Shown here in pieces: positions 17,561-28,800 of a stretch of 28,800 bases of DNA. Both the position numbers and the translations under genes were made by a program. The stretch's first letter is position 1. Every line of letters begins with the position of its first letter. The stretch comes from Pelomyxa schiedti (taxonomy: Eukaryota; Evosea; Pelobiontida; Pelomyxidae), in contig JAHLWZ010000516.1 in assembly GCA_020536535.1 (NCBI GenBank), forward strand, positions 1-28,800, read 5' to 3'. The notes below the pieces were generated by a model, which worked only from the letters and a program-made list of their open reading frames with translations, was not told the origin of the DNA and ran no database searches.

Positions 17561-20500
17561 TTAGTTTTCACCCCCTTTGTTTGTTGGTGCTTCATCCCCC
17601 TGGATTCTTCTTTGAACTCGCTCAAGCACAATTGCATAGTTCTTTGCTATCCAGGTGTCACTTTTGCATTCCTGGATGAGAGCTTCAACAGTGCTCTTAT
17701 CACCACCAAGCAAGCCATCATATATATTATTGAATAGCTGGGCGACCTGTGCTTATGTAAGTGACACGGTTTGGAAGAGTGAGGTGTTTACCCGAATTTG
17801 TTGTCCAGTGGCTCCTGCTTTAGTACCAATCAATTGGTAAACGTGAGTTACTGTGGTTTTGTAGCCTCGTAGTATTACAGTGTCAACCCAGGCGCACACG
17901 AACTGGTCTTTGACAGTTCTAGTTGTGTCAGTGTACTACAAGAATAACAACGAAATACCGGTAAGTTTCTCCTGAAATGAGAGGTGTTAGGCTGTTAACT
18001 TTGCCAAGTTGCTCCAACCGAGAGGCAATATTTGCAGTATTTCCACACACTGTTCATAAAAAGTTACACAGGAGGGTAAGAGTAAAAAAAATCGACCTGT
18101 ATAATTTATTCTGTCAGGGCAGCCGATATTGCCCACAAGTAGAACCCCTGTGTGAATTCCTACTCTTATTTCTATGCCGGGCATTCCTCTGCTTGCCCAA
18201 ATCTGATTCAAATGTTCCAGCTCCCGCATAAAATCTACTGCTGTTTTGCATGCCCAAAATTCCTGCTCCTCAATTTCTTCAGGAGCTCCCCAAATGGCCA
18301 TAATGCAATCACTTTTCACAATTAAGTTACATTTCGTTGTGTTCAAAGTAGAAAAAGTACCCAATGTACTTGTCAATGGTACCGTGGTTCTGATGAATGA
18401 TTACTGTGAAACCCTCCAGCCATTCATTTAGCAAAGCAACAACAGAATGACGGGGAAGCGACTCAGAAAGAGTTGTGAATCCCTTTTCAGAATTATGTTT
18501 TGTCCATGGGGTAAGGTATACCTTGATGTCACAAAACAGAACTGTCATACGTCGCTGCTCCATGCCAAGAAGACTTGAACCAATAGGTTTGTGCATTACA
18601 TCCAGAACCACCTTTCGTGGGATATACTTAGTCAAAGCAATTATTCCTATGTGGTAATGAAATTTTCAGAAATCCTGCTGGAAACCAACCAGATTTGAGT
18701 TGGGCAAATCTGGCATGTATTTCCCTCATCTCAGTCAACATAGGCGGACTTCGGGTGCCAGTAAAATCGAGATGTGTTATGGACCTCATATCTCTCTCGA
18801 GACTTTTCAGTGGCCTCGAAACACAAAGAGAGAATAGCAAGGCCAAACCTGCACACGATTAGGAACATATTGGTAAAATTGCGTACCTAGGCATGCAGCA
18901 CAAATTACACAACACAGAACGAGGGTCAATATGTCTGGTTGCATTTTTTCCCCTTGGTAAACAACCACAACACCCCAATTGATCCCACATTCCATTTGGA
19001 GGGGTGTGACTGCCATAACATGTGAGCCTGATATCCACGCCGTGTATTCATCTTCGACCCAAGAGATTGTGTGGGAATTGTAAAAGGAAACGGCGTCCTG
19101 TATTAGCCAGTGTTGTACATCAGATACAGGCAGGACTTGGTTATTCTCATCATATAGTTGTACGTCGGGGCTTTATTTCTAGTTAGAAGGCGTTTTCTAT
19201 GTCTTTCTTATTACCTACTGCAGCCAACAACTAAACCATCCTGGGTTATGATGAAGGCTATTGAGTTCTCAGGCAGTGGAATTGCTGTAAACATCACATT
19301 AATTGCTCCTACGATATAGTCCATGCCAGATACTGCAATCAGGTATCCAGTGTTATCGCGTACTGCTAGGCTGTGACTGATATAGGTTATTCCACTGATC
19401 GAAGAGGTGTACATGTCTGTCCAGCATTTTTGAGGGCCAGCTATTTCAGGAATGTTGGTGAGTGGACCACTTGGTCTTTATTACCTGGGTCACTAACAAT
19501 GGTGTACCATGGTTTTCCAGTGCCTCCATAGTTGTCTTTGCACCAGTTTGAAGAACCAGTCCATTGACCCTTGAGGTCTGAAAGAAATACTGTCAGGAAA
19601 TGGAATGATACTAGAAAAGAAGTACTGGTGGAGAGTTCACACTCGGTTCCATTGTTAAACCCCCTCCAGTAACCTGTCACATTATCCTATAATTGGTAAA
19701 TTTCACTTGAGACAGTGGTTGGCACACATATCGGATATGACCATATATTACACCAGGCTGGGTGAAAGTTATCCAAACAGCGCTGACTGGCCACCCATAA
19801 AAGTCTCCTACGTTTCCGTCAGATACAGAAGGGAGCTGGGAAGGTGATTACCATACAGACTATTGTTAAGAGTTACTTGGTCCGTTTGGGAAAGTACCTT
19901 TTTTTTTTTTACTTAGGTGAACGTGATGAAGAGAGGAGTGGAGGGAACACACCCCAGAAAGAACTTTTTGTTTATTGATAGCTACCACTGTCTCGGCGGT
20001 AGTAAGTTGCTGCTTCGCAGAAAGTCGAAGGCTTTGAGCATGTGAAAGTGCTCTGGCTGAAGTGATGGTGTCCGCCCAGCGATTTGTAGATACAAAGCTC
20101 TGGAGTAAAATAAAAGAAATCTGATTAGACCAAAGGGAACAGAAGCGGAAATAAAGGGAGGGAGGGAGAGAGAGATGAAAGGCACCATGGCCAAAGCTGT
20201 GATCGTTGGGAGAATGGCCGCGGTGGCGACCAAAAAAAACAAAACTACAACAAACGAGACGATCTTTTTGTGGAACCAATGGGCCGTCCTCTTGGGGAAA
20301 CTTTTTCGGCGGGACGGCCTGTCTGACGCCGAGAAGTCTACGTTTGAGTGGTCCATGTCGAGCACGAGCTCGGATTCACTCCACTGCACTTTCTGAATGT
20401 GCACGGGGGCAACTGTAAAGTCGCTGCCTCCCGTAACTGCGATCTTGCCCTCTGCTTCGTCGGCTACTTTGCCTGAACGCATGAGCACAAGCCCACCGGT

Positions 20501-20596
20501 GGTTTTTTTTTTTGTTCTTTTGCCGAACTTGTTGTTCGCTTTTTTCTGAGTTTTCTCCTTGGGAGGGAAAGATTGTTCGTGGCCTGTTGAAGACAT
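17561..20596 (-). CDS. Membrane adenylate cyclase: TM, dCache sensor, TM, HAMP, class III catalytic domain
   Basis: About fourteen minus-strand exons. The N-terminus (~110 residues, basic) leads to the helix KIVSFVVVLFFLVATAAILP. An extracellular dCache-type sensor follows (WADTITSARALSHAQ, then FYGWPVSAVWI, WYTIVSDP, MYTSSISGITYISHSLAVRD, LIAVSGMDYIVGAINVMF, FIITQDGLVVGCS). A second helix (ILTLVLCCVICAACL...LALLFSLCV), a HAMP segment (SRPLKSLERDMRSI) and the catalytic domain complete it. Both metal-binding Asp residues (FCDIK, IGDCIMAIWG), the substrate Lys (DKYIGD), Thr in NYTVCGNT and the Asn/Arg pair (ANIASR) are present. The Lys/Thr pair fits class IIIb adenylate cyclases. It should make cAMP at the plasma membrane in response to a small extracellular ligand. 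A short helical C-terminal region follows. The sensor ligand is unknown. Confidence 0.88.
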
Positions 20597-20780
20597 AGAA
20601 TTTTTTAGGTAGTTAAGATCAACACGACGCACAACTCAACTCACGGTTGTGGACATTGTAGAAGTGACAATTCCCGGGGACCCTAAAATAGCCTGGACTC
20701 CGAAAAAATTGCTTTTTTTGGGCTTGGTAAAGTAAATGTGAACCAACTGCTGTTTGTTAAGATGAAAAAGTTTCTTTGGA

Positions 20781-22370
20781 CTAGAGTAGTGCCGCGAGAA
20801 TGTTCTTGATCTCAGCCTTGCCAATGTTTCCCTCTGTAGCTAGGTGTGCATCCTTAAGGGTCTCGACGATTGCCTCGAACTTGTCATCAGTTAGGCCGTA
20901 CTGTGAAAGCCTGGTGTGTACACCAAGGCTCTTGAAAAACTCCTCCACAAAGACAATAGCTTGTTCTGCAGCATCCGCTCCCTGTGTTTTGTTTTTCTTT
21001 AGGTGGAGAATAGAGGCCTTAAAGGTGCGTACGTGGTAGTTGAAAACGCGCTCTGCCATTTGAGTGTACTTGTTCCTCCTCAGAGACAGTTGGTGCTTCA
21101 TTACTACAAAGCAGTGAGAGATATCACAAGATTACACCGACTCACTAGCAGGAATTGTGAGAGCCAAAGTTTGCGCATGGTCCAAGCCGTACTGAGCAGT
21201 CATAACGTGCCCTTTACACAGCGTTAGGATACCAAACTACTCTTTGTTACATACCAATAGCATGTCCGGCCCAGCAAGGCTTGACACCGGAGGAAATGAG
21301 GCCATTGAGAGCGGAACTCGCGCACCACATAAAATCGGCTGCAGCAGCATAACTAATTCTGGTTTAATTTGTAGGATTTGTCGAGGAGTGCTTACTCCTG
21401 TCGTTGAGCCATAACAGTGGGTGCAACTTCAATTAAAGACTTTAGAATAGCCTCTGCCTGTCTGTCCTGAAGACGTCCCATTTGATAATGCCCCAAGTAC
21501 TGCTCAAGAACATGAACAAACGAGTCAATGAGCCCATTAGCAAGTTGCCTGCGGAGGTTGGAGAATCATTCAGCAGAGGAAAAACGCACCTTGGTGGAAT
21601 GGAGAAGGTAACTGTGGGGTCAAGAATACTGAAGACCGGGAAGCAAGACGGATGGGCAAATGGTATTTTGCGTTTAGTTGCGAGATGAGAGACAACTGAG
21701 CCTTCATTGTATTCGCTCCCTGCTGCTGGCAAAGTCAAAACAACACCAATGGGGCACTAAAAGGAAAGTGATTGAACGTCCTGGAATTACATTTCATACC
21801 TTCGCATGGGGTTCATACGCTTTCTCATTGGGGAACCCAAAGCCCCAGTGCACGGGAATGTCATACGGATCGTCCGAGGCGGTCCAATTCATGGCACAAG
21901 TGATGTACTTGCAAGCTGCAAAATGACCAGTAAGAAGATCAACAAACAGATAAGGCGTTACCATCAATAACACTCCCACCACCAACTGCAAGAAGGAAGT
22001 TAACGTTGTTCGTTTTCGCAAGAGCAACTGCCTTCATGCATGTCTAAAACAAATGTCAACCCCACTTTCTGTTTTTAATAATAACTTCATATTAAATGGG
22101 TACCTCGTGGGAGGGATTTGGCTCAATACCGCCAAATTCACAAACAGGTGTCACAGCAGCTGTAACCTAATGTTATTTAAAATGAGCAAGACCAACGAAA
22201 TGGGAAAAAAACTTCAGAGACACCTGAGCATAAATGCCATTTGCTTTAATGCTACCACCGCCATAGACCAACATCACACGCGAGTCTGTGGGCACCAAAG
22301 TGCTCAGTTTGGCAATCTGACCACGGCCAAACACGATCCTGGTGGGGCTGCATAGAACGAAGTTGTTCAT
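20781..22370 (-). CDS. Iron-containing alcohol dehydrogenase, YqhD/butanol-dehydrogenase type
   Basis: About eight minus-strand exons from ATG 22370 to stop 20781, roughly 390 residues. The N-terminus MNNFVLCSPTRIVFGRGQI, the nucleotide-binding YGGGSIKANG, CEFGGIEPNP, AVGGGSVIDG, LTLPAAGSEYN and FSILDPTVT are in family order. Metal ligands appear as Asp and His in LIDSFVHVLEQYL and as two His in GHAIGHVMTAQYGLDHAQ. These enzymes reduce aldehydes to alcohols with NAD(P)H in the cytosol and are common in fermenting bacteria and anaerobic protists. The closest resemblance is to the bacterial YqhD/BdhA group, which suggests past lateral transfer, but the gene has acquired introns and matches its neighbours in style. 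Confidence 0.9.
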
Positions 22371-22820
22371 TTTTACTCAACACAAAGCGCGGGGATTTTT
22401 GGCTATCGGGGAGCTTGTTCAGGGTTTTTTTGTTTTTTTGTGCGCCACGGCACTTGTTTTCTGTGATTGATCGTTTGGGGATTTGAAGCTGGGGGGGGCC
22501 GGTAAAAATTCGTTGTGAGAAGTGTACACTTTGCAGTTGCGAAGTTCAACCCTCTCCCAATCAATAACTGCTAGAGAAGACTTCAGTCTCTCCGTCTGCA
22601 GCAAGCACATGTGCGTGAGCGTTGCTCAGAAGGGAGCTATTGAGAGTGGAACCACCTTCTCTGAGTGGAAGAAATATCAAGGAGCAGGGTGCACACTTCA
22701 AAATCTAGACGGCGACATCAAAGCTACGAGAAAAACTTTTGATCTCCCAGGCGTGCCAATCACTTTCACTTTTAATTTGACATCGCGCAGGCCTCACGCG
22801 ATCTTCTAGTTGTAAGGACT
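22371..22820. other. Region between the dehydrogenase and transporter starts
   Basis: Two divergent genes start at either end. The plus frame at 22522-22809 (about 95 residues, no recognised domain) may be a 5' exon of the transporter gene or unrelated. A G run near 22490-22496 and T runs near 22424-22438 lie in the dehydrogenase 5' flank. Confidence 0.35.
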
Positions 22821-25449
22821 ATGGTGCTGTTCCGCCGTTTGATTGCTCTTTTGGGATCTTGTTTTCTAGTGGGCTGTACTGTACTACGAGGATCTGGCTG
22901 TTTGAACGAATTCACGCAGGAACTACTTTTTAATGCCCTCGTGCATTGCGCAACTGGTGTGCCGCAGAGCGTTGGTTATGGAGACGTGTTGAGGAGCGAG
23001 TGCGATAGCGACGTGCGGAAATTGAAGGTGTTAATGACAGTCGTTTCTGTGGAAGACAATACAGGCTCCCCTTTATCAATTGAACTACAAAAACTGGTCA
23101 CTGTAGGATCTGACGCCTTGGTTTGCGACTTGTGCATGCGCATCTTTATTCTTTGATTTTTCTGAGGCTGCAAACATAGTGGACTACAATTGATGACACT
23201 GTCGCGAGCTGTTCTGTATACGAGCATTCATTGTGTGAAGTCCATTACGATGCTGAACAATTAGAATTGGGGTACTCTACATTTCGTCGTGGATAGTATT
23301 AACATTTATTTAGAAAAAGTGAGCTTCGTCTTCGAGTTTATCCGTCTCTCTTGAATTCTAATTCGCAAGACCGAGTTTGTGTAAGCTTGACTGCTGTCCC
23401 TCTGGGAGCAATAGGAAGATATGAGGTAGGTTCTTCCATCTTATTCCTAACTACCCTCATCTTATTTAGGTTTATGTTGCTGCAGCTGTATTTATAGTTA
23501 TGTTCGTACTTGTATCTGTTGAGGTGTGCAACAGAACGTTGGTAGCATTATTTGGCGTTATGACTCTTTTTTGCTTTGTGTGGGCTTTTGAAGGTCAGAA
23601 GCGATCCTCTTTCTTCATTATTAATTTTCACAAAGAACTTCCAACGTTGGAGGAAATGTCCAGCTGGCTAGACTGGAACACTCTTGTTCTCCTCCTTTCT
23701 ATGATGATGCTTATAAGTGTGTTCTCACAAACCGGGGCATTTGAATATGTTGCATGGGCAACAGTTAGGATATGCGCACGTCAAACTTCCATTGCGCCAT
23801 GCAATTGTGGGAGTATTTTCTCTTCCCGCCACAAGTGGAGCATTTTAATTGCTATTGGCACTTTGACTGCTATCGCTTCTGCCTTCTTGGATAACTGTAC
23901 AACTGTATTACTATTTGGTCCTATTTCAGTGAGAATTGCAGGACTTTTACACTGTAGTCCAAAGCCTTTTCTTATGTACTAATCCTTCTGATTCCTTTAC
24001 GCTAATGCGGGTTAAAGATCACTAATATACTTCTGTACACTTGGTGGTGCTATGACCCTTGTGGGAGACCCCCCCAAGTAATAGCTTCTTTTTTTTTTTC
24101 CCCCAATACAATTTACCATCTTTGCAGTCTGATAATTGGAAGTAGCTTTAACCTTGGCTTCACTGAATTGTATTTTTTGTGGTCTTTTTTGTTTTTTCCT
24201 CATCATACCAACAGCTTACTTAATTGCATGCCCTGCATAGTCTTCATTTTTCCGTTTGCCTTTCTTTTGATGTACTTTCAATTCAAAGACTTGATCTCTC
24301 CAAAACCTCCAAAGTACAATCCAGTCGTCAATGTGTGTTATTATGTAGGGAAAAAGGTCTCACAATTATATTATTTAGTGGGAAGATGGCTCTCAATATG
24401 ACTCCGAACTGTCTTTGCTTCACCACACCCCCGACAATCTGCCCAGGTTTCTTTCGTTCATTGTAGTAATCTCATTTTTGAATGAAGTCCTTCTTCACCA
24501 TTAAATGACATCCAAAAACGACATTCGAATTGTACTTCCCCGAGTAAATCCGAAGAGACCTCTGTTCACTTTGACATTATTTTGGAGGGCTCTGCGAGTC
24601 CCACTACTACATGTAAGACTTTCCCTATATGCAACAAGTTAACCGTAATCAATCGGAAGCTTATATACGCGACAAAAGGAAATTGTGCATTTGCAGCATC
24701 GTCCTATGCCTGGTCTTGCTTGGATTCCTACTAGAACCACTAACTGGGCTGAGTCCTCCTTATGTCTCCCTTGCTGGAGCTGCTGTATGAGAGTATATGT
24801 TTCTATTTTTAACTCTTTACTAGGTAGTTCTGTTACTTTGCTCTCCAAAAGATATCACTGACATCCTCGAAAAAGTGGAGTGGCAGACACTATTATTCTT
24901 TTCCTTTTTGTTCATTTTCATCAACTTGACCACCAAACTTGATTTGTCATGGTTTCTTTCACTTGGAGCTGAGAAATTAATATCAGGTTGAAATTCTATC
25001 TCACATGAAGTAGCAAACTCCTTCCAGCCGTTCCTGTGAACGCTCAATTGCCGGTTGCAGTGATTTTCGTATGCTGGACGAGCGGCTTGATAGCTTGCTG
25101 GTGTAACAACATTGCTTATACTGTGGCAGTTATACCTTTGGTGTGCACAGGCTGTACTATGTTCTGAATAACCCAATGTTAGATATTTAATATTGGATAC
25201 AACCCTGAAATATCCTGCGCAGTAGAACCTCTCGCTTTCACCCTGGCACTTGGTGTTGCTCTGAGTGCCAATGGCACCATCATAGCAGCAGCACCAAACC
25301 TCATTCTTGTTGGACTTGCCAACAAATGCGGGCACAAGATTTCCTTCTTCGAGTTCCTCTGCTATGGTTTCCCGTTCCTCGTCATGACACTCGTTCTGTG
25401 CAGTTTTTACTGTTTATTTGTCTATAGCGCTCTTGGGGTATACAGTTGA
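22821..25449 (+). CDS. OCA2/P-protein-like transporter (ion transporter superfamily)
   Basis: About twelve plus-strand exons. A first helix (LIALLGSCFLVGCTV) precedes a soluble luminal part. The two-repeat membrane region of the P-protein family follows: VEVCNRTLVALFGVM, LDWNTLVLLLSMMMLISVFS, TAIASAFLDNCTTVLLFGP, TLGGAMTLVGDPPN (first DPPN-type motif, split by an intron), PPYVSLAGAAV, ILEKVEWQTLLFFSFLF, WTSGLIACWCNNIAYTVAV and LALGVALSANGTIIAAAPN, then SFFEFLCYGFPF. The human homologue OCA2 is an anion-conducting melanosomal protein, related to citrate and arsenite permeases; here an endolysosomal role is inference. The substrate is unknown. The ATG at 22821 begins the first hydrophobic helix; an exon at 22522 could extend it. 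Some junctions between 23160 and 23340 and between 24190 and 24640 are unsettled. Confidence 0.85.
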
Positions 25450-25483
25450 GAAAACTGGATACCCACCTGGAGCTAAACCATAC

Positions 25484-25489
25484 AATAAA
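25484..25489 (+). terminator. Polyadenylation signal AATAAA of the transporter gene
   Basis: A canonical AATAAA starts 34 bp after the stop at 25449 and lies well before the MVP 3' end. Confidence 0.5.
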
Positions 25490-25631
25490 AAAACCTACTT
25501 TTGTGTAAACGAGCCTTGGATTGGCATAAGAAAGAGAAGACGAATAAAAAGAACAACTAGAATCTTTTTGGAAAACCAAAACTCAAACAAAACACTTTTG
25601 TTGTGTAACCAAAAAACACCAGTCACGTGCC

Positions 25632-28416
25632 TTAGTTGCCAGAGGCAGCAGGAGCAGAGACCAACCCAGAGGCAGTGTTGAACAGGTTGATTGGGCTGTT
25701 GCCGTCGGTGATCATGAGGGACTTGAGGCCGAGGCCGCTGAGCAACTTGGCCTGCATCTCTGGCCCAGCCTGTGCGATTGCCCTGATTGTGTCTGGGCCA
25801 ATGGCAGTGACGACCTCTGCGAACTTGGTGGTCTCAATGTCGGCGAGGTCGCGGGTGCGCTTGACCTCCAGCTCGGTGAGCTTCTGCTTGTGGGCGAGCT
25901 CCATGCCCTGGCGCTTCTTGAGCTCGTCGAGCGCGGCCTTGGCCGTGATGGTGGCGCTGTTGGCGGACAGGTTGGCCTGCTTGACGGCGGCCTCGCCCTC
26001 GATGGTCGACGCGGCGGCGAGGGCGCGGGCCTCGGCGGTGGCCTGGCCGGTGCTCTCGACTGTGGCGCTCTGGGCCTGGAGCTCCAGCAGGGACTTGCGG
26101 GCCCTCTCGGCCTCGGCCTCGTCCGCGAGCTTCTGGCGCTCGAGGCGGCCGCGGGCCTCCTGGTCGAGGCGCTCGGCCTCCTGGCGGGCGGTGGCCTCCT
26201 GGGACTTGGTGGTGATCTCGATGGCGAGCTGGACGGACTTCTGGAGCGAGTCGCGCGTGCGCTGGTCGACGGGCTCGACCGACTGGATATCAATGTTGGT
26301 CACGACCAGGTTGTTGCTGCTGAACACGAGTCGGTCGTTGATCTCTCCGGTCTGCGCGTTGCGGCCAAAGACAGACTCCTGTATGATGTCGACAGAGTGC
26401 TTGTGGAAGGCATCGAATGAGGTGGAGGCGACGACTCCACGGACGCGGGCGCTCAGGGCCTTGCAGAGGTCACCAACTGGGAAAATGTGGTTAGGGAAAA
26501 GAGATAACCTAAAGAGGGGGATAAGGCCTACCAAAGTCTGGTGTGCTGAAGATTCGGCCTGCTGCCTCGTGGTCGCTCTGGTCAACCTCGAAGTGCCAGT
26601 TGTAGCTCAGCTTGAGGGCCAAACGGGCGTGGTCGGCAGTCTCGACGGTGATCTGGTCTGTCATGAAGTCCGGGCCAAGGAACAGAGAAATGGCGTGGAT
26701 TTGGTTGGATTGTTTGGGGACACCACCGCTCATGTTGAGTGTTGTGAAGTGCTCGTCAGGCTGGAGCAAGACAAGATCTGGACCAAAGACTACACGTGAT
26801 TTCTTCTTCTCATAGTCGTACACTTGTACAGCTGCACCGTGAGGTACACGGTAGCTGACAACGCGGGTTGGGTCGCGAGCCTTGGGAGCTGAGGCCTTGA
26901 TGTCATTCTTGTCTCGAGAGGCATCAACCAGAAGGAGCTTATCAACCTCAGAGGGGAGAATCTTTGACCAGAGTTCCTCATTGGGGGCAAGCATGTATGA
27001 AGACCCAATATGAGCGCGAATCTTACCAGTGGTAATATCACGGACATAAATACCCTCATTCTCATCAAGAGGAATAGCCCTCCTCTTCTCAACCACCTCT
27101 ACCTCAACTGGGGGGATGAAGTCACGAGGACCATAGAGCATCCACCTGTCTCCTGGGAGCTTCTTCTCAGATGGGAGAGCGGATCGAGCGCGGAGAAGAA
27201 GTGCCTCCTCCTGAGCAAGCACGTACACATCCTGGATTCCATTCTCAAGCCTCTCACCAGGGTAAAGGAAGAACGAGGCCTCGCCGCGTCTGAGTTCGCG
27301 TGCTCCGAAGCGGGGTCTGCCATCTTGTCCAATTGGATCAACAACAACGCAGAACTGTCGGTTGTTGAGGGTGGTGATCTTGACAATACCCTTGACTTGC
27401 TCGTAGACATCGGTGATGTAGGTCTCGGTGTCTTGCATGGTAACAAGCCACTCCTCACCAGCCTTGCGGACCTTGTTGAAGACATCGGAGAATGTGTTGT
27501 TGGCAACAAGGTGGAGAGCTGTTGTGGGGGTAAGAACCACAGCACTGACGGTTCCTACAATTTCCTCGTTGACGTCTGGGAGGTAGGCACCACTCTTGCG
27601 AACCAACCATTGCTCACCAGCGCATCTCTTCTGGCTAGTGCTGTCAGTGCAGTCGAGGCGGGCGCGGAGCTTAAGGGCCTCGTTCTCCTTGATGATAGTG
27701 CAGTTGACCTTCTCAACAACTGACTCCTCAATTCTGGGGGTATAAGTTGAAGGTCCCTTGAAGAGCCACTCGTCACCAGCAGTGTGGTGAGCGCCAGACT
27801 TCTCATCAAAATCACGAACGGCGCGGAGGCGAAGAGCCTGGTTAGCTTGAACAACAACCATGGGAGTTGGTTTCTCTGCACAATAAGTTAAGAACGAAAC
27901 AAGAAACAGGGAGAAAAAAAGCGAACAAGGAAAGTACCCTTAAGAGACTCCCCGGGGAAGAGAGGGAAAGGATCCTGGGCGAAACGGATTTCCTCATCTC
28001 CGTGTCTGATCTTGGGCATGCCAAACTGATCGAGGATGGGGGTCCCCTTCTTGTCCTTCTCAACTGGGTTGGCAATCATGCAGTAGTTGCGTGGGGGGAC
28101 AGTAATCATAGCCTCTGTTAAAATTCGGTCAACGTTAAACAGCTTTCCCACTAAATTCTTCCAAACAAATAATAAAGTATTCATCGCAAATACGACATCG
28201 AATGTAAATGCCCAAGGACGCTAGTAACGAAGGAGAAAAGGAAAAAAAAGAAAAAAACAAGCAGTAATTAAAAAACAGACCTGGTCCAAGAATGATGTTC
28301 TCATGATCTCTGCGGGTGAAGGTTCGTGGACCGACGACAACGGTGGTGACATTTGTGTTGTTGTCGAAGACGTGGATGTAGTGGTTGGGCTTGATTCGAA
28401 TGACTGACTCGGGCAT
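25632..28416 (-). CDS. MVP: Major vault protein
   Basis: Four minus-strand exons: about 28282-28416, 27939-28112, 26531-27874 and 25632-26477, totalling about 830-850 residues, the usual length. The start [22 protein letters not shown] matches the vault protein N-terminus. A series of ~55-residue MVP repeats follows ([50 protein letters not shown] and so on to [20 protein letters not shown]). Next come the shoulder region ([39 protein letters not shown]), the long Ala/Glu/Arg cap helix and the C-terminal cap ([17 protein letters not shown]). MVP alone assembles the vault shell in the cytoplasm. The cap-helix exon is markedly GC-rich, which also creates long antisense open frames. Confidence 0.95.
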
Positions 28417-28800
28417 TGTGGTTGACTTTTTTTTTTATGACTGGTTGGTTGGTTTGGCTCCTTGCTTTGGTTTCTTTTTTATTTTTTTTTGATTTTTCCG
28501 GCTTAAGGGTTAAAAAAACACTTGGTGTCCAACCGAAAGGCAAAAAAAAGAACCGCAAGACGCAAATTTTAAACCTAGAAACGAAAGGGAAAAATTTTGG
28601 AATTCCAAAAACTGAAGGGACTGGGAGACTCCTGGTCCTCTGAATGCGCTGGGAGGCCACCCCAATCGTGCCACTCCCTCTGTCTTCCATTCTACTTGCC
28701 CCGTTTGTGAAAAAATATAAAATTCGATCAGTAGGTTTTGACTTTTTTGCTTTGTGCCCCATGAGGTTCGGTGGTGAAGGTTAGTTCCAAGTTGGGTGTT
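28417..28800. other. Intergenic: MVP 5' flank
   Basis: This 384-bp stretch holds the MVP leader and promoter. A T run (28429-28437), CCAACCAACC-type repeats on the minus strand near 28441-28455 and mixed A/T runs are visible. Overlapping frames on both strands show no family pattern. Confidence 0.4.

Noticed and set aside
25636-26799. A 387-codon plus-strand open frame opposite MVP
   Set aside because: It is a shadow of the GC-rich MVP cap-helix exon: composition is Ser/Arg/Ala-heavy, no domain is visible, and it crosses the MVP intron.
1-28800. tRNA or rRNA genes
   Set aside because: I saw no cloverleaf with A- and B-box consensus and no ribosomal RNA core segment on either strand, within the limits of reading by eye.

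Overview
The window reads as nuclear DNA of an intron-rich, gene-dense unicellular eukaryote. Genes lie on both strands, most are split by short GT-AG introns (mostly about 40-120 bp, often with long pyrimidine or poly-T tracts), and neighbours are often only 60-180 bp apart tail to tail. The mix of a slime-mould-type (cAMP-receptor/frizzled-like) seven-helix receptor, a receptor-type class III cyclase, TRAF-type zinc fingers, major vault protein and low-complexity Gln/Ser/Thr tracts suggests an amoebozoan. A bacterial-like iron alcohol dehydrogenase would suit a micro-aerobic lifestyle. Both points about the organism are inference. I rebuilt exons by hand from splice signals, reading-frame phase and family motifs, so internal exon edges are less certain than gene identity.

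Layout. 1-152: the 5' end of an unidentified minus-strand ORF that runs off the window. 203-640: first copy of a dispersed repeat. 954-1275: BLOC1S6/pallidin C-terminal part (-). 1283-1606: a GH3 beta-glucosidase-like segment (+). 1616-2960: seven-helix receptor (+). 3039-3976: NUDT17-like Nudix hydrolase (-). 4419-5110: unrecognised basic protein (-). 5536-6619: gankyrin/PSMD10 (-). 6919-7350: second, inverted repeat copy. 7339-7831: two competing small ORFs. 7832-7952: perfect 24-bp inverted repeat. 8234-9244: TMEM147 (+). 9308-10833: type II thioesterase (-), preceded by a diverged third repeat copy. 11249-13021: RING/TRAF-zinc-finger/SPRY protein (-). 13320-14096: NAA30 N-acetyltransferase (-), sharing a 112-bp divergent promoter with GTF3C5, a TFIIIC subunit (14209-17498, +). 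17561-20596: membrane dCache-HAMP adenylate cyclase (-). 20781-22370: YqhD-type alcohol dehydrogenase (-). 22821-25449: OCA2/P-protein-like transporter (+). 25632-28416: major vault protein (-).

The genes do not form one pathway. They cover housekeeping (Pol III transcription, N-terminal acetylation, proteasome assembly, ER translocon, endolysosome biogenesis, vaults) and signalling (receptor, cyclase, E3 ligase). The most unusual structure is the repeat family. All three copies end in a conserved short reading frame beginning MG(R/Q)..GN. In the two copies that precede a start codon it is a 13-codon upstream ORF, and at the thioesterase gene its stop overlaps the main start as ATGA. I suggest that these repeats act as mobile or duplicated promoter/leader modules.
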